8,842 nucleotides of DNA from Clostridiaceae bacterium UBA6085 (GCA_002428605.1 DIXH01000014.1:1-8842); one strand, 5' to 3'. Positions 1 through 5,068 are shown, counted from the stretch's first letter. Notes: generated by a model not told the origin, from the letters alone. A program made the numbers and translations.

Positions 1-386
1 GCTCCGCCTCTCAGCATCTTTGCCCCCGAAGCCTTTACCGACCTTGCCACTGATATTATCTGGCTCTCGCTCTCAACTGAGCACGGTCCCGCTATTACCG
101 CGAAGTGTCCTCCGCCTATCTTTACCCCGTCAACATCAACTATCGTAGACTCAGGATGGAACTTTTTGTTTGCAAGCTTATACGGCTCCTGGACCCTGAG
201 TACCTTCTCTACATGGTCCATGAGCTCCAGGGCGCCCAGGTCAAGGGACTTGGTGTCTCCTATGAGTCCAAGTATTGAACATCCAATTCCGTTGGTTACT
301 CCAACACGAAATCCCATGTCGTTGAATTCCTCGACCATAGCGTTAATGTCCTCAAGACTTGTTCCCTGCTTCAATATCAATACCAT
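1..386 (-). CDS. aroF: 3-deoxy-7-phosphoheptulonate (DAHP) synthase, N-terminal part, cut by the window edge
   Basis: This enzyme condenses phosphoenolpyruvate and erythrose 4-phosphate to DAHP, the first step of the shikimate pathway, in the cytoplasm. The first 128 residues are visible and the rest lies beyond the left edge. Residues 1-70 form a small regulatory-type domain beginning MVLILKQGTS, as in the Thermotoga-type (AroF/AroG-I-beta) enzymes, whose ferredoxin-like N-terminal domain mediates Phe/Tyr feedback inhibition in characterised relatives. The catalytic barrel begins with FAVIAGPCSVES (residues 95-106), a hallmark of the family, followed by KMLRGG at 123-128, the start of the substrate-binding KMLRGGAFKPRTSPY block. 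The start ATG at 386 has a GGGGAG Shine-Dalgarno at 395-400, eight bases upstream. It lies 52 bases downstream of a 36-aa ORF and below a leader with attenuator-like features, so regulation by aromatic amino acids is likely. Family assignment is firm; which end-product controls it is inferred. Confidence 0.95.
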   Translation of the reverse strand, partial: MVLILKQGTSLEDINAMVEEFNDMGFRVGVTNGIGCSILGLIGDTKSLDLGALELMDHVEKVLRVQEPYKLANKKFHPESTIVDVDGVKIGGGHFAVIAGPCSVESESQIISVARSVKASGAKMLRGG

Positions 387-438
387 TTTTATTTCTCCCC
401 TTATTCTTCAAATTTCAAATGTTCGCCGCTAATCATGA

Positions 439-549
439 TCAGTCAGAAGCCCTTGGCGGCTTGTAGAGCCTGTCAGAAAACTCGTGGAACCAAAAGGCAT
501 TCTTTACCTTCCTGTTAACTGTTGAAAATGTCATGATACCTTCTGCCAT
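439..549 (-). CDS. 36-aa ORF between the attenuator hairpin and aroF; possible small protein or second leader peptide
   Basis: The peptide runs MAEGIMTFSTVNRK... to ...YKPPRASD and I do not recognise it. The start is chosen by an excellent Shine-Dalgarno, AAGGAGG, placed about six bases upstream of the ATG at 549. An in-frame upstream extension to 627 would run back through the hairpin and is not credible. It has no membrane segment and is basic in the middle. Six of 36 residues are aromatic, four of them clustered in AFWFHEF (residues 18-24) followed by RLY (27-29). Codon use resembles the neighbouring genes. It ends 52 bases before aroF and would be co-transcribed with it whenever RNA polymerase passes the hairpin at 581-611. 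It could be a genuine small protein, or a second aromatic-codon-rich leader that couples translation to aroF; I found no strong terminator-like hairpin directly after it. That it is translated is likely from the ribosome binding site; its role is unknown. Confidence 0.55.
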   Translation of the reverse strand: MAEGIMTFSTVNRKVKNAFWFHEFSDRLYKPPRASD

Positions 550-580
550 CAAGCTTCCTCCTTTTCCATATAAAATGCAC

Positions 581-611
581 GAGGCCCCATTGCATAATAC
601 AATGAGGCCTC
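581..611 (-). terminator. Candidate attenuator (terminator) hairpin in the aroF leader
   Basis: On the minus strand GAGGCCTCATTG pairs with CAATGGGGCCTC over 12 base pairs with one G-U wobble, around a seven-base loop. The downstream tract is only GTGCATTTTATAT, so the U-run is short and starts five bases late, making this weaker than a textbook intrinsic terminator. It sits between a Phe-rich leader ORF and the 36-aa ORF/aroF. Bases 599-607 of its 5' arm can instead pair with 665-673 at the end of the leader ORF (nine pairs, one G-U). That gives the mutually exclusive antiterminator expected of ribosome-mediated attenuation. Hairpin seen directly; function inferred. Confidence 0.6.
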
Positions 612-614
612 TGT

Positions 615-634
615 CCCTTCCGCTCATGGAAGGG
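615..634 (-). other. Seven-bp hairpin in the aroF leader, just upstream of the attenuator hairpin
   Basis: CCCTTCC and GGAAGGG form a perfect seven-bp stem around a six-base loop in the leader RNA, ending three bases before the larger 581-611 hairpin begins. It has no U-tract and is therefore not a terminator by itself. It may act as a folding spacer that leaves the antiterminator pairing (665-673 with 599-607) possible. Confidence 0.5.
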
Positions 635-658
635 CATCTATGCTTATGGTCCGTCGTA

Positions 659-763
659 TCAGACCCTCATCGTATTTTCACCATCAAAACCAGCCCAGAC
701 CATAAAATAGCCAAGGCTGAATATAAAGGCGAAAAATACTGAAGGACTGGTCAAACGTCTCAT
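659..763 (-). CDS. Candidate Phe-rich leader peptide (34 aa) of the aroF transcript
   Basis: The peptide begins MRRLTSPSVFFAFIF and ends ...GENTMRV. Six of 34 residues are Phe (10, 11, 13, 15, 20, 26), with Tyr19 and Trp23. The FFAFIF stretch resembles the FFFAFFF run of the E. coli pheA leader peptide PheL. The start at 763 is preferred to the ATG at 769 because GGAG lies eight bases from the former and only two from the latter. The ORF starts about 20 bases after the predicted transcription start. Its last codons (665-673) can pair with the 5' arm of the downstream terminator-like hairpin, and its Tyr-Phe-Met-Val-Trp codons (696-706) can pair with 643-653 just after its stop codon. A ribosome stalled at Phe codons would leave 665-673 free to prevent termination, while one reaching the stop would cover it. 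An alternative is a real one-helix membrane protein, since residues 9-26 are hydrophobic after an Arg-Arg N-terminus. The leader role is inferred from layout and pairing. Confidence 0.6.
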   Translation of the reverse strand: MRRLTSPSVFFAFIFSLGYFMVWAGFDGENTMRV

Positions 764-791
764 GTGCATCACTCCAAATGTGGTTTATCCC

Positions 792-820
792 ATTATAGTT
801 TCCTTATTCGGAAAATTCAA
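792..820 (-). promoter_or_regulatory. Sigma-70/A-type promoter of the aroF leader transcript
   Basis: On the minus strand TTGAAT (815-820) is followed after exactly 17 bases by a perfect TATAAT (792-797). Transcription would start near 785, about 20 bases before the leader ORF. The spacer contains an inverted repeat, TTTCC-N6-GGAAA (799-814), which could be an operator or may be chance. Confidence 0.75.
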
Positions 821-859
821 CACATTTCTTTGACTAAACGCAAAAAATACGAAAAATAT

Positions 860-897
860 GGTGTCAATCAGGCAAATCCTTCGTGATTGATTTCACC
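860..897. repeat. Imperfect inverted repeat in the divergent intergenic region
   Basis: GGTG-TCAATCA (860-870) is mirrored by TGATTGA-TTT-CACC (884-897), giving seven plus four pairs with a three-base bulge, plus inner AGG/CCT pairs. It lies between the minus-strand aroF leader promoter and the plus-strand gene at 1045. It could be a regulator binding site or a hairpin in a plus-strand 5' UTR. No U-tract follows, so it is not a terminator. The remainder of 821-1044 shows no gene I can support; an open frame runs from 883 but reads unlike protein before 1045. Confidence 0.35.
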
Positions 898-932
898 CTG
901 ACCTTTGCTTCCGGCAGTCTTAAGCTTGAACA

Positions 933-963
933 AGGGAATGATCCCTCGAAATTGGATTATAAT
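933..963 (+). promoter_or_regulatory. Possible -10 element with adjacent inverted repeat upstream of the 1045 gene
   Basis: A perfect TATAAT at 958-963 lies about 80 bases before the gene start, but no good -35 hexamer is present at 16-18 bases. In its place is AGGGA-ATGA-TCCCT (933-946), a perfect five-bp inverted repeat that could be the site of an activator or repressor. A separate TTGACT at about 830 lacks a convincing -10 at the right distance. Weak evidence only. Confidence 0.25.
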
Positions 964-1044
964 GTATATGGCAGGCATCCGATTTTGCGGATAGGGCCAA
1001 ATATCAGACCTGGCATCCTGCATTTAATAAAGGGGGATATATCC

Positions 1045-1527
1045 ATGAAGGGAAGGAAGGACAGCTATATGGGAGACGTGGGGATAATAAGGAAGATCGA
1101 TGACCTCCCGGAGCTTAAGGATGAGCTTATAGCTGTATTTGACACCAAATGCCATAGTCACAGGGCAATCTCGAACTATAGCCTGCTGCTGGCAGAGCAT
1201 GTCCTGGAGCTTACGGGTATAAGGCCTGATGATGAGATCAATGAATGCTTCCAGGTTATAAGGAAATGGCAGGAAGGCAAGGCGAAGTTCCAGGATGCTA
1301 GGAACGTTGCCTTCAGGATGCATTCTCTGGCACGGGAGGAAAAGGACCCTGTAAAGGCGAAGGTCTATAGGGTACTGGGGCAGGCTGCAGCTACACCACA
1401 TGTCAAGAGGCATGCCCTTATCGCCTCAGATTATGCGATAACACTCATTAACCTGATGCATCCTAAGGATATGGAGGAAGTGAGGAAGGAAAGGGAGGCC
1501 CAGATCGCACTTATGAAGAGCATATAG
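1045..1527 (+). CDS. Imm-5-like putative immunity family protein, 160 aa
   Basis: This is a soluble, probably all-helical protein with no signal peptide or membrane segment. Residues about 34-140 match my memory of the Imm-5-like 'putative immunity protein' family: TKCHSHRAISNYSLLLAEHV, a KWQEGKAKFQDARNVAF block (74-90), then ARE and VLGQAAATPHVKRHALIASDYA (110-131). In that family the helices typically carry W-x-G-x3-x2-x-A-R and A-A-A-T-x-H-V motifs, both visible here (W75, G78, A85, R86; A115-H119). Function is not experimentally established; the immunity name comes from genomic association with polymorphic toxins. The ATG at 1045 is chosen because AGGGGG lies eight bases upstream; an in-frame GTG at 883 adds 54 residues that look non-coding. 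It is the only protein gene on the plus strand and stands alone. No toxin gene is next to it, so an orphan or a different cellular role is possible. The coding call is firm, the family call moderate. Confidence 0.75.
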   Translation: MKGRKDSYMGDVGIIRKIDDLPELKDELIAVFDTKCHSHRAISNYSLLLAEHVLELTGIRPDDEINECFQVIRKWQEGKAKFQDARNVAFRMHSLAREEKDPVKAKVYRVLGQAAATPHVKRHALIASDYAITLINLMHPKDMEEVRKEREAQIALMKSI

Positions 1528-1533
1528 AAAGCA

Positions 1534-1564
1534 AAAAATCTCCCCGTATCGCGAAGAGATTTTT
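1534..1564. terminator. Bidirectional terminator between convergent genes
   Basis: AAAAATCTC (1534-1542) pairs with GAGATTTTT (1556-1564) in a nine-bp stem with a 13-base loop. It begins seven bases after the stop codon of the plus-strand gene and lies ten bases beyond the stop of the minus-strand gene. A and T runs on both sides let it serve either direction. Confidence 0.7.
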
Positions 1565-1573
1565 GACGGACCC

Positions 1574-1846
1574 TTATCCTTTTTTTCTTAGCTTCAGCCA
1601 GAGGGCTTTGATCCTTTCAGGTCCGTAAATTAGTACCGCACATCCTGCAGCAGCTATTATGGCGAGCACAAGGAATGCGGTGGCTATGAGCTCAAGCTCG
1701 ACAAGTGACGAGGTCGATCCAAGCTCCAGGAACAGGTACCTTATTACTATATTACCGTCGGGAACCGCATCAAGGTATGTTACATACCTTTCCATAAGCG
1801 ACAGTGACAGAAGACCGAGGATTATTCCAAAAAAGTTTTTAAGCAT
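1574..1846 (-). CDS. Small membrane protein of unknown function, 90 aa, two predicted helices
   Basis: I do not recognise this protein. Residues 5-18 (FFGIILGLLSLSLM) form a first hydrophobic segment and residues 52-74 (ELIATAFLVLAIIAAAGCAVLIY region) a clear second transmembrane helix. They are joined by a loop of about 33 residues carrying D26, D30, E41 and E50. The C-terminus is basic (KALWLKLRKKG, residues 80-90), which by the positive-inside rule places it in the cytoplasm. The start ATG at 1846 has AAGGAG about eight bases upstream, so translation is well supported. A possible promoter lies at 1869-1897 and a terminator at 1534-1564, making it a one-gene unit. It is not obviously linked to either neighbour. 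Length and topology would fit a small accessory or stress membrane protein, but nothing in the sequence identifies one. Confidence 0.75.
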   Translation of the reverse strand: MLKNFFGIILGLLSLSLMERYVTYLDAVPDGNIVIRYLFLELGSTSSLVELELIATAFLVLAIIAAAGCAVLIYGPERIKALWLKLRKKG

Positions 1847-1868
1847 TTTCTCAACTCCTTACCGACCT

Positions 1869-1897
1869 ATATTATTCCTGCTTAAGCTTGAAAGCAA
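1869..1897 (-). promoter_or_regulatory. Possible promoter of the 90-aa membrane protein gene
   Basis: On the minus strand TTGCTT (1892-1897) and TAATAT (1869-1874) are separated by 17 bases, about 20 bases before the ribosome binding site of the gene at 1846. Each hexamer matches the sigma-A consensus at only three or four positions, so this is tentative. Confidence 0.35.
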
Positions 1898-1986
1898 TAG
1901 GAAAATGCAATTTTGGAAATGACAACGCTTACCTGTACAATGCCATTTCAAGGGCATCAGAGGATCCTCTATTTTGGTCAAAAAAG

Positions 1987-2015
1987 TTGACGAATATTGC
2001 GGGAGGCCATATAAT
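1987..2015 (+). promoter_or_regulatory. Strong promoter of the tRNA-Pro gene
   Basis: TTGACG (1987-1992) and a perfect TATAAT (2010-2015) are separated by 17 bases, and the mature tRNA starts 13 bases after the -10 element. Near-consensus hexamers with a short leader are typical of stand-alone stable-RNA genes. Confidence 0.85.
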
Positions 2016-2027
2016 AATATTTGTCGT

Positions 2028-2102
2028 CGGGGTGTAGCGCAGGGGTAGCGTACTTGACTGGGGGTCAAGGGGTCGCAAGTTCAAATCTTGTCACTCCGAC
2101 CA
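2028..2102 (+). tRNA. tRNA-Pro (anticodon GGG), CCA encoded
   Basis: The full cloverleaf can be drawn. Acceptor CGGGGTG (2028-2034) pairs with CACTCCG (2092-2098) with one G-U. D-stem GCGC pairs with GCGT. Anticodon stem CTTGA (2053-2057) pairs with TCAAG (2065-2069) around loop CTGGGGG. T-stem GCAAG pairs with CTTGT around TTCAAAT. The anticodon GGG (2060-2062) reads CCC and CCU proline codons. Identity elements agree with bacterial tRNA-Pro: C1-G72, discriminator A73 (2099), G35, G36 and G37. The 3' CCA is encoded at 2100-2102. It is a single-gene unit with its own promoter and terminator. Confidence 0.97.
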
Positions 2103-2103
2103 C

Positions 2104-2144
2104 GACATGGAAAAACAGCCTTAACCGGCTGTTTTTTTCATGTC
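2104..2144. terminator. Bidirectional terminator after tRNA-Pro and after the 78-aa gene
   Basis: The core ACAGCC/GGCTGT stem is flanked by A-run and T-run and then by GACATG/CATGTC, giving a long near-perfect palindrome with one bulged base. On the plus strand seven Ts end the tRNA transcript; on the minus strand five Ts serve the operon whose last stop codon is at 2189. Confidence 0.85.
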
Positions 2145-2188
2145 CTTTTTTCCATTGACCTTCTAAATACAGCCGGTAACTTGGTATC

Positions 2189-2425
2189 TTATCTCCCGAT
2201 AAGGTGCAGCGCCTTCTCAAGGTCTTTCTTGTGGACATATACGTAGTATGTCCTGAGAAGGTCAGGGTCAACTCCGAAGGTTCCCGTACGTCCCCTGCCT
2301 TCTATATTGCTGACTACCTTGTAGGTGTGGTATATGCTATTAGCCGACAGGTCGTCCATGACCCTGTTGAAATCCTTCATGCGGGCTCCAACGAATACCT
2401 CCCGCCTGTTCCAGAACATTATCAT
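2189..2425 (-). CDS. Conserved hypothetical small protein, 78 aa (MFWNRREVFVG type)
   Basis: A soluble protein beginning MIMFWNRREVFVGARMKDFN and ending YYVYVHKKDLEKALHLIGR. I recall similar short proteins annotated as hypothetical in many Clostridia, with a conserved R-x-G-x-F-G stretch (here RGRTGTFG, about 44-51) and a C-terminal YYVYVHKKD block (60-68). The pattern of strand, helix, strand and helix suggests a small alpha/beta fold, possibly related to the DUF2007-type putative signal-transducing proteins, but I cannot confirm that. The ATG at 2425 overlaps the stop of the upstream symporter gene as ATGA, and GGAGG lies seven bases before it inside that gene, so the two are probably translationally coupled. 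It is the last gene of a three-gene operon and is followed by a terminator. Coding status is firm; function is unknown. Confidence 0.85.
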   Translation of the reverse strand: MIMFWNRREVFVGARMKDFNRVMDDLSANSIYHTYKVVSNIEGRGRTGTFGVDPDLLRTYYVYVHKKDLEKALHLIGR

Positions 2426-3819
2426 ATCTTTTCCTCCAGCTCTTCCGTAATTGCAGTCCTTGCCTTCCTTGTCATGAACACATGGAGAAGTACCATATAT
2501 ATCAGCATTAGTCCAAGGGTCATGAATGCCATGAATGGAGACCTTGGGGCAAGACCGATTAGTATCAGCATGGGCGCTCCGAATACAATGGCGAAGCTGC
2601 TTCCGCCGACCAGGTTATTTGCTGCAGGAGTTTCGAAATAGGGGTCCATCTCCCTAAGTAGGAGTATCCCGGAGCTTATGGTACCGGTCATCATCCCGTA
2701 CATTCCAAGCATACCTTCGTTCTCATAGCCAGGATAGATCATCCTGCTCATCCATATGAGGTAGTAGAGTGTTGCTATCGCTCCTGATACCGACATAAGG
2801 ATGAAGGGCAGCCACAAGCCCGAGAGGTCCATGATGTCGATGGAGCCTATTCCCGCGACTATCATCAGGTCGAACGCCATTCCTGAGATCCTTGAGAGAA
2901 GGTAGCTGTTCTGGTACTGGAGCCTGATCACCTTTTTCTGCTGCAGCCTCTTCATGATCGTCTTGAGCAGTATGGCAAGGGCTGAACCCACTATGAAGTT
3001 GAAGCCCCAGAGTAGTGATGAAAGAGTAGCTCCCAGTGAGCCGGAGACACCGCCAAGAAGCGAGACCAGGCCCCTTGTCACAAGATATGTTGCGAGATAG
3101 ACAAGGAACACAAGGGCGATCTGGACTGAGAACCTGTCTATTGATTCGGAGATGGGCATCTCATTGTCATCCTGGAACATCTCTATGGTAACCGATCCGG
3201 AAATCTCTTCATAGGTCTGCCTCTTGAATATTCCCTTCCTTACCAGGGCATTGAGATAGATTATACCGACTATGCAGGCTGAAAGGTAGCCAGCTGCTGC
3301 AAGGGAAAGTCCGAAGGACCTTCCTCCCACGAAACCAAGTGCCTCATAGGTAGTACCCACGTTGTTAGCCTGCCCCGGACCCTGGCCGTAGCCCATTGGA
3401 AGCAGGACACCGGCAGCCTTGAAAAGTCCCGGCATTATCGTATACGACAGCCCGAGTGAAATGACTAGTCCGATGATCCCCTGCAGAAGATATGAGCTTA
3501 CTATGAGTGCTCCGGTCTTTGGCATGGCTTGTGCACCCTTTCCCCGGGTGTCGTCAGTTACCCTTAATGACAGTGCTATGAAGCCAATGGCTATGCCATG
3601 GTATGTGATCATTTCAAGGATGCCGGATTCTATCCCAAGAATGCCTGTGACCCTGAGTATAAGTAAAATGAATCCCGCAAGTACTGCCGTTGGCATGAGG
3701 GTGTTCCGTATGAAGGTCACCTTCTGCCTCATCACATTTGATAGCAGAAGTATTCCTGATATTATTCCAAGCTGGACAGTAAAGCTCCAGAGCCCTGTGT
3801 TTGCCGATGAGAAATCCAC
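2422..3819 (-). CDS. GltS-like sodium/glutamate symporter family protein, 465 aa
   Basis: A polytopic inner-membrane carrier, expected to import glutamate or another dicarboxylate with Na+. Eleven or so hydrophobic stretches cover most of the length. Two inverted-repeat-type motifs characteristic of the ESS/GltS family are visible: GYGQGPGQANNVGTTYE (about residues 143-159) and, in the second half, MYGMMTGTISSGILLLREMDP (about 373-393) followed by ANNLVGGSSFAIVFGAP. At 465 residues it is longer than E. coli GltS (about 400); the extra length is partly a central polar loop (about 205-230) and a charged C-terminal tail (EELEEK). I place the start at GTG 3819, with GGGAGGGA about seven bases upstream. 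That G is the last base of the upstream gene's TAG, so the two genes overlap by one base. An in-frame ATG at 3867 would add 16 polar residues inside the upstream gene and lacks a comparable ribosome site. Substrate is inferred from family only. Confidence 0.9.
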   Translation of the reverse strand: MDFSSANTGLWSFTVQLGIISGILLLSNVMRQKVTFIRNTLMPTAVLAGFILLILRVTGILGIESGILEMITYHGIAIGFIALSLRVTDDTRGKGAQAMPKTGALIVSSYLLQGIIGLVISLGLSYTIMPGLFKAAGVLLPMGYGQGPGQANNVGTTYEALGFVGGRSFGLSLAAAGYLSACIVGIIYLNALVRKGIFKRQTYEEISGSVTIEMFQDDNEMPISESIDRFSVQIALVFLVYLATYLVTRGLVSLLGGVSGSLGATLSSLLWGFNFIVGSALAILLKTIMKRLQQKKVIRLQYQNSYLLSRISGMAFDLMIVAGIGSIDIMDLSGLWLPFILMSVSGAIATLYYLIWMSRMIYPGYENEGMLGMYGMMTGTISSGILLLREMDPYFETPAANNLVGGSSFAIVFGAPMLILIGLAPRSPFMAFMTLGLMLIYMVLLHVFMTRKARTAITEELEEKI

Positions 3820-4973
3820 TATATGTCCCTCCCTCTGATCGTCCTGTATAGCAATAGGTACTTCCATGCATTGAATATTTTCTCGCTCTTAAGTTCATAG
3901 TTTACCTTGTCACAGGAGAACACCAGGTCCTGACTCCCATGTATGGCCATGTCCGGAATGGATGAAACCGGAAATTCAGATCCCCCTATCCTTAACGTTT
4001 TAGAAGTGATGCTGACAGTCCCCTCCGTATGATACAGCCTCTTGTGTTCACTGCCTATGGTGAAGAGCCTTACATTACCGTCTGAGAATATTACCCCCTG
4101 CCCCCTGATCTCAGCTAAGCTTCTCATTTCTTTCCTTTGCCATATATCCCAGTCTGTGACTGAATCAAAGGGAATATCATCGCCATGAAGCATGCCGGAG
4201 CTGTCCATGTTTATCTTAAGACCACAGCTGCAGCTTAAAGCATCATCTTCACTCACCAAGCTGCCAGTAGCTTTGCATCTCGGACACAGGAAAAGGACCC
4301 TTTCAAGATGCTCGGCGAGGTTCTTTCCCCTGTACTTGACCCTTTCAATCTGCTGCCTCACATAAGCATCCTCGTAGAGGTCATTCCTGATGGCTTCGTT
4401 TACCTCCCGGGCTGTCATAGCCCTGAGGGTTTCCACCTCATAGACCTTTACAGTTCCAGCCTTCATCCTTCCTTTCCTGTAGGTATCGCTCCATCTGGGG
4501 TTTGTCAGGTATCCGCCCTCGATCCTGAATGTGACAAGGGCCACACCTGAGTTCTTTGCAAGCTTTCCTATGACAGGCTCGATCCTTTCCGTCCTTCCGG
4601 AGAATGACCTGTCTCCTTCAGCAAAGATTGCGATGCTGTGCCCGGCCTTCATCCTTTCCAGGACCTCGATGACGGTACCTGTGGCCGTTGCACCCTTGAA
4701 TATTGGTATTGGTGAAGACAGAAATTCAATGACCCTGGACGCTGATCCCCAGCTGAAGATATGCTCGCTTGCCACAAAGTACATGTGGTCCTTTATACCC
4801 AGTGCTATTACTAAAGGGTCCCAGTTCGTGGTGTGGTTTGACAAAAGAAGGAACTGTTTTCCTATGGTCTCCTCCCTTGTTTCAAGATTAAGCTTTCTTT
4901 TCACAACAGGTCCAAGGATCCTTCTAAGTACCCTGTAGACTAAAACATGCCTTGAGTATCCACTGACTGGCAT
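3819..4973 (-). CDS. PlsC-like 1-acyl-glycerol-3-phosphate acyltransferase with C-terminal zinc-ribbon extension, 384 aa
   Basis: The N-terminal half (about residues 30-200) is an acyltransferase of the PlsC superfamily, which transfers an acyl chain to lysophosphatidic acid or a related lyso-lipid at the membrane. The catalytic HX4D is SNHTTNWD (H47, D52) and the substrate-binding motif FAEGDRS is at 117-123; PIPIFKG (88-94) corresponds to the second conserved block. After it comes a region absent from standard PlsC proteins of about 200-250 residues: a zinc-ribbon-like CPRC (C230, C233) paired with CSC (C248, C250), then a beta-rich segment (about 285-370) with RLYHTEGTVSITSKTLRIGG, ending in YLLLYRTIRG. 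The latter resembles a PH-like fold by pattern only. The ATG at 4973 is chosen over an in-frame GTG at 4982 because GAGG at 4983-4986 is correctly spaced for the ATG. It is first in an operon with the symporter (one-base overlap). Acyltransferase call firm; exact substrate unknown. Confidence 0.9.
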   Translation of the reverse strand: MPVSGYSRHVLVYRVLRRILGPVVKRKLNLETREETIGKQFLLLSNHTTNWDPLVIALGIKDHMYFVASEHIFSWGSASRVIEFLSSPIPIFKGATATGTVIEVLERMKAGHSIAIFAEGDRSFSGRTERIEPVIGKLAKNSGVALVTFRIEGGYLTNPRWSDTYRKGRMKAGTVKVYEVETLRAMTAREVNEAIRNDLYEDAYVRQQIERVKYRGKNLAEHLERVLFLCPRCKATGSLVSEDDALSCSCGLKINMDSSGMLHGDDIPFDSVTDWDIWQRKEMRSLAEIRGQGVIFSDGNVRLFTIGSEHKRLYHTEGTVSITSKTLRIGGSEFPVSSIPDMAIHGSQDLVFSCDKVNYELKSEKIFNAWKYLLLYRTIRGRDI

Positions 4974-4991
4974 TTCTCCCACCCTCAGTCT

Positions 4992-5030
4992 AAAAAACGG
5001 CTGAAACAGACCTATTAGCGATCTTCAGCC
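4992..5030 (-). terminator. Terminator-like hairpin in the leader of the plsC-like operon (possible attenuator)
   Basis: On the minus strand GGCTGAA (5024-5030) pairs with TTCAGCC (4999-5005), with further inner pairing GATC/GGTC, and is followed by GTTTTTT (4992-4998). It lies only about 20 bases upstream of the acyltransferase start and downstream of the previous operon's own terminator at 5112-5162. It would therefore end transcripts before the operon unless relieved. No recognisable riboswitch or leader peptide precedes it. Confidence 0.55.
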
Positions 5031-5039
5031 TCTCCCCTA

Positions 5040-5068
5040 ATCATATATTCTTATAAGGCTTCTGTACA
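5040..5068 (-). promoter_or_regulatory. Possible promoter of the plsC-like operon
   Basis: TGTACA (5063-5068) and TATGAT (5040-5045) on the minus strand are separated by 17 bases and match the consensus at four and five positions. Transcription would start near 5033, immediately before the 4992-5030 hairpin. Another AT-rich candidate (TTAACA near 5100) lacks a good -10. Confidence 0.4.

Noticed and set aside
439..627. 62-aa version of the small ORF starting at 627
   Set aside because: Its extra N-terminal part is encoded by the two leader hairpins; the ATG at 549 with AAGGAGG is the better start.
601..785. T-box riboswitch in the aroF leader
   Set aside because: GAGGGTCTGATACGACGG faintly resembles the T-box sequence, but the conserved AGGGTGGNACCGCG core is not there, and the region is coding-like with its own ribosome site.
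883..1044. Longer N-terminus of the Imm-5-like protein from the GTG at 883
   Set aside because: No ribosome site before 883, it runs through an inverted repeat and a TATAAT, and the added 54 residues do not look like protein, whereas ATG 1045 has AGGGGG at the right spacing.
1024..1413. 129-aa open frame antisense to the Imm-5-like gene
   Set aside because: It is a shadow of the real gene, lacks a ribosome site and has an implausible composition.
3820..3867. ATG at 3867 as the start of the GltS-like protein
   Set aside because: It would overlap the upstream gene by 49 bases and add polar residues; GTG 3819 has a much better ribosome site and a one-base overlap.
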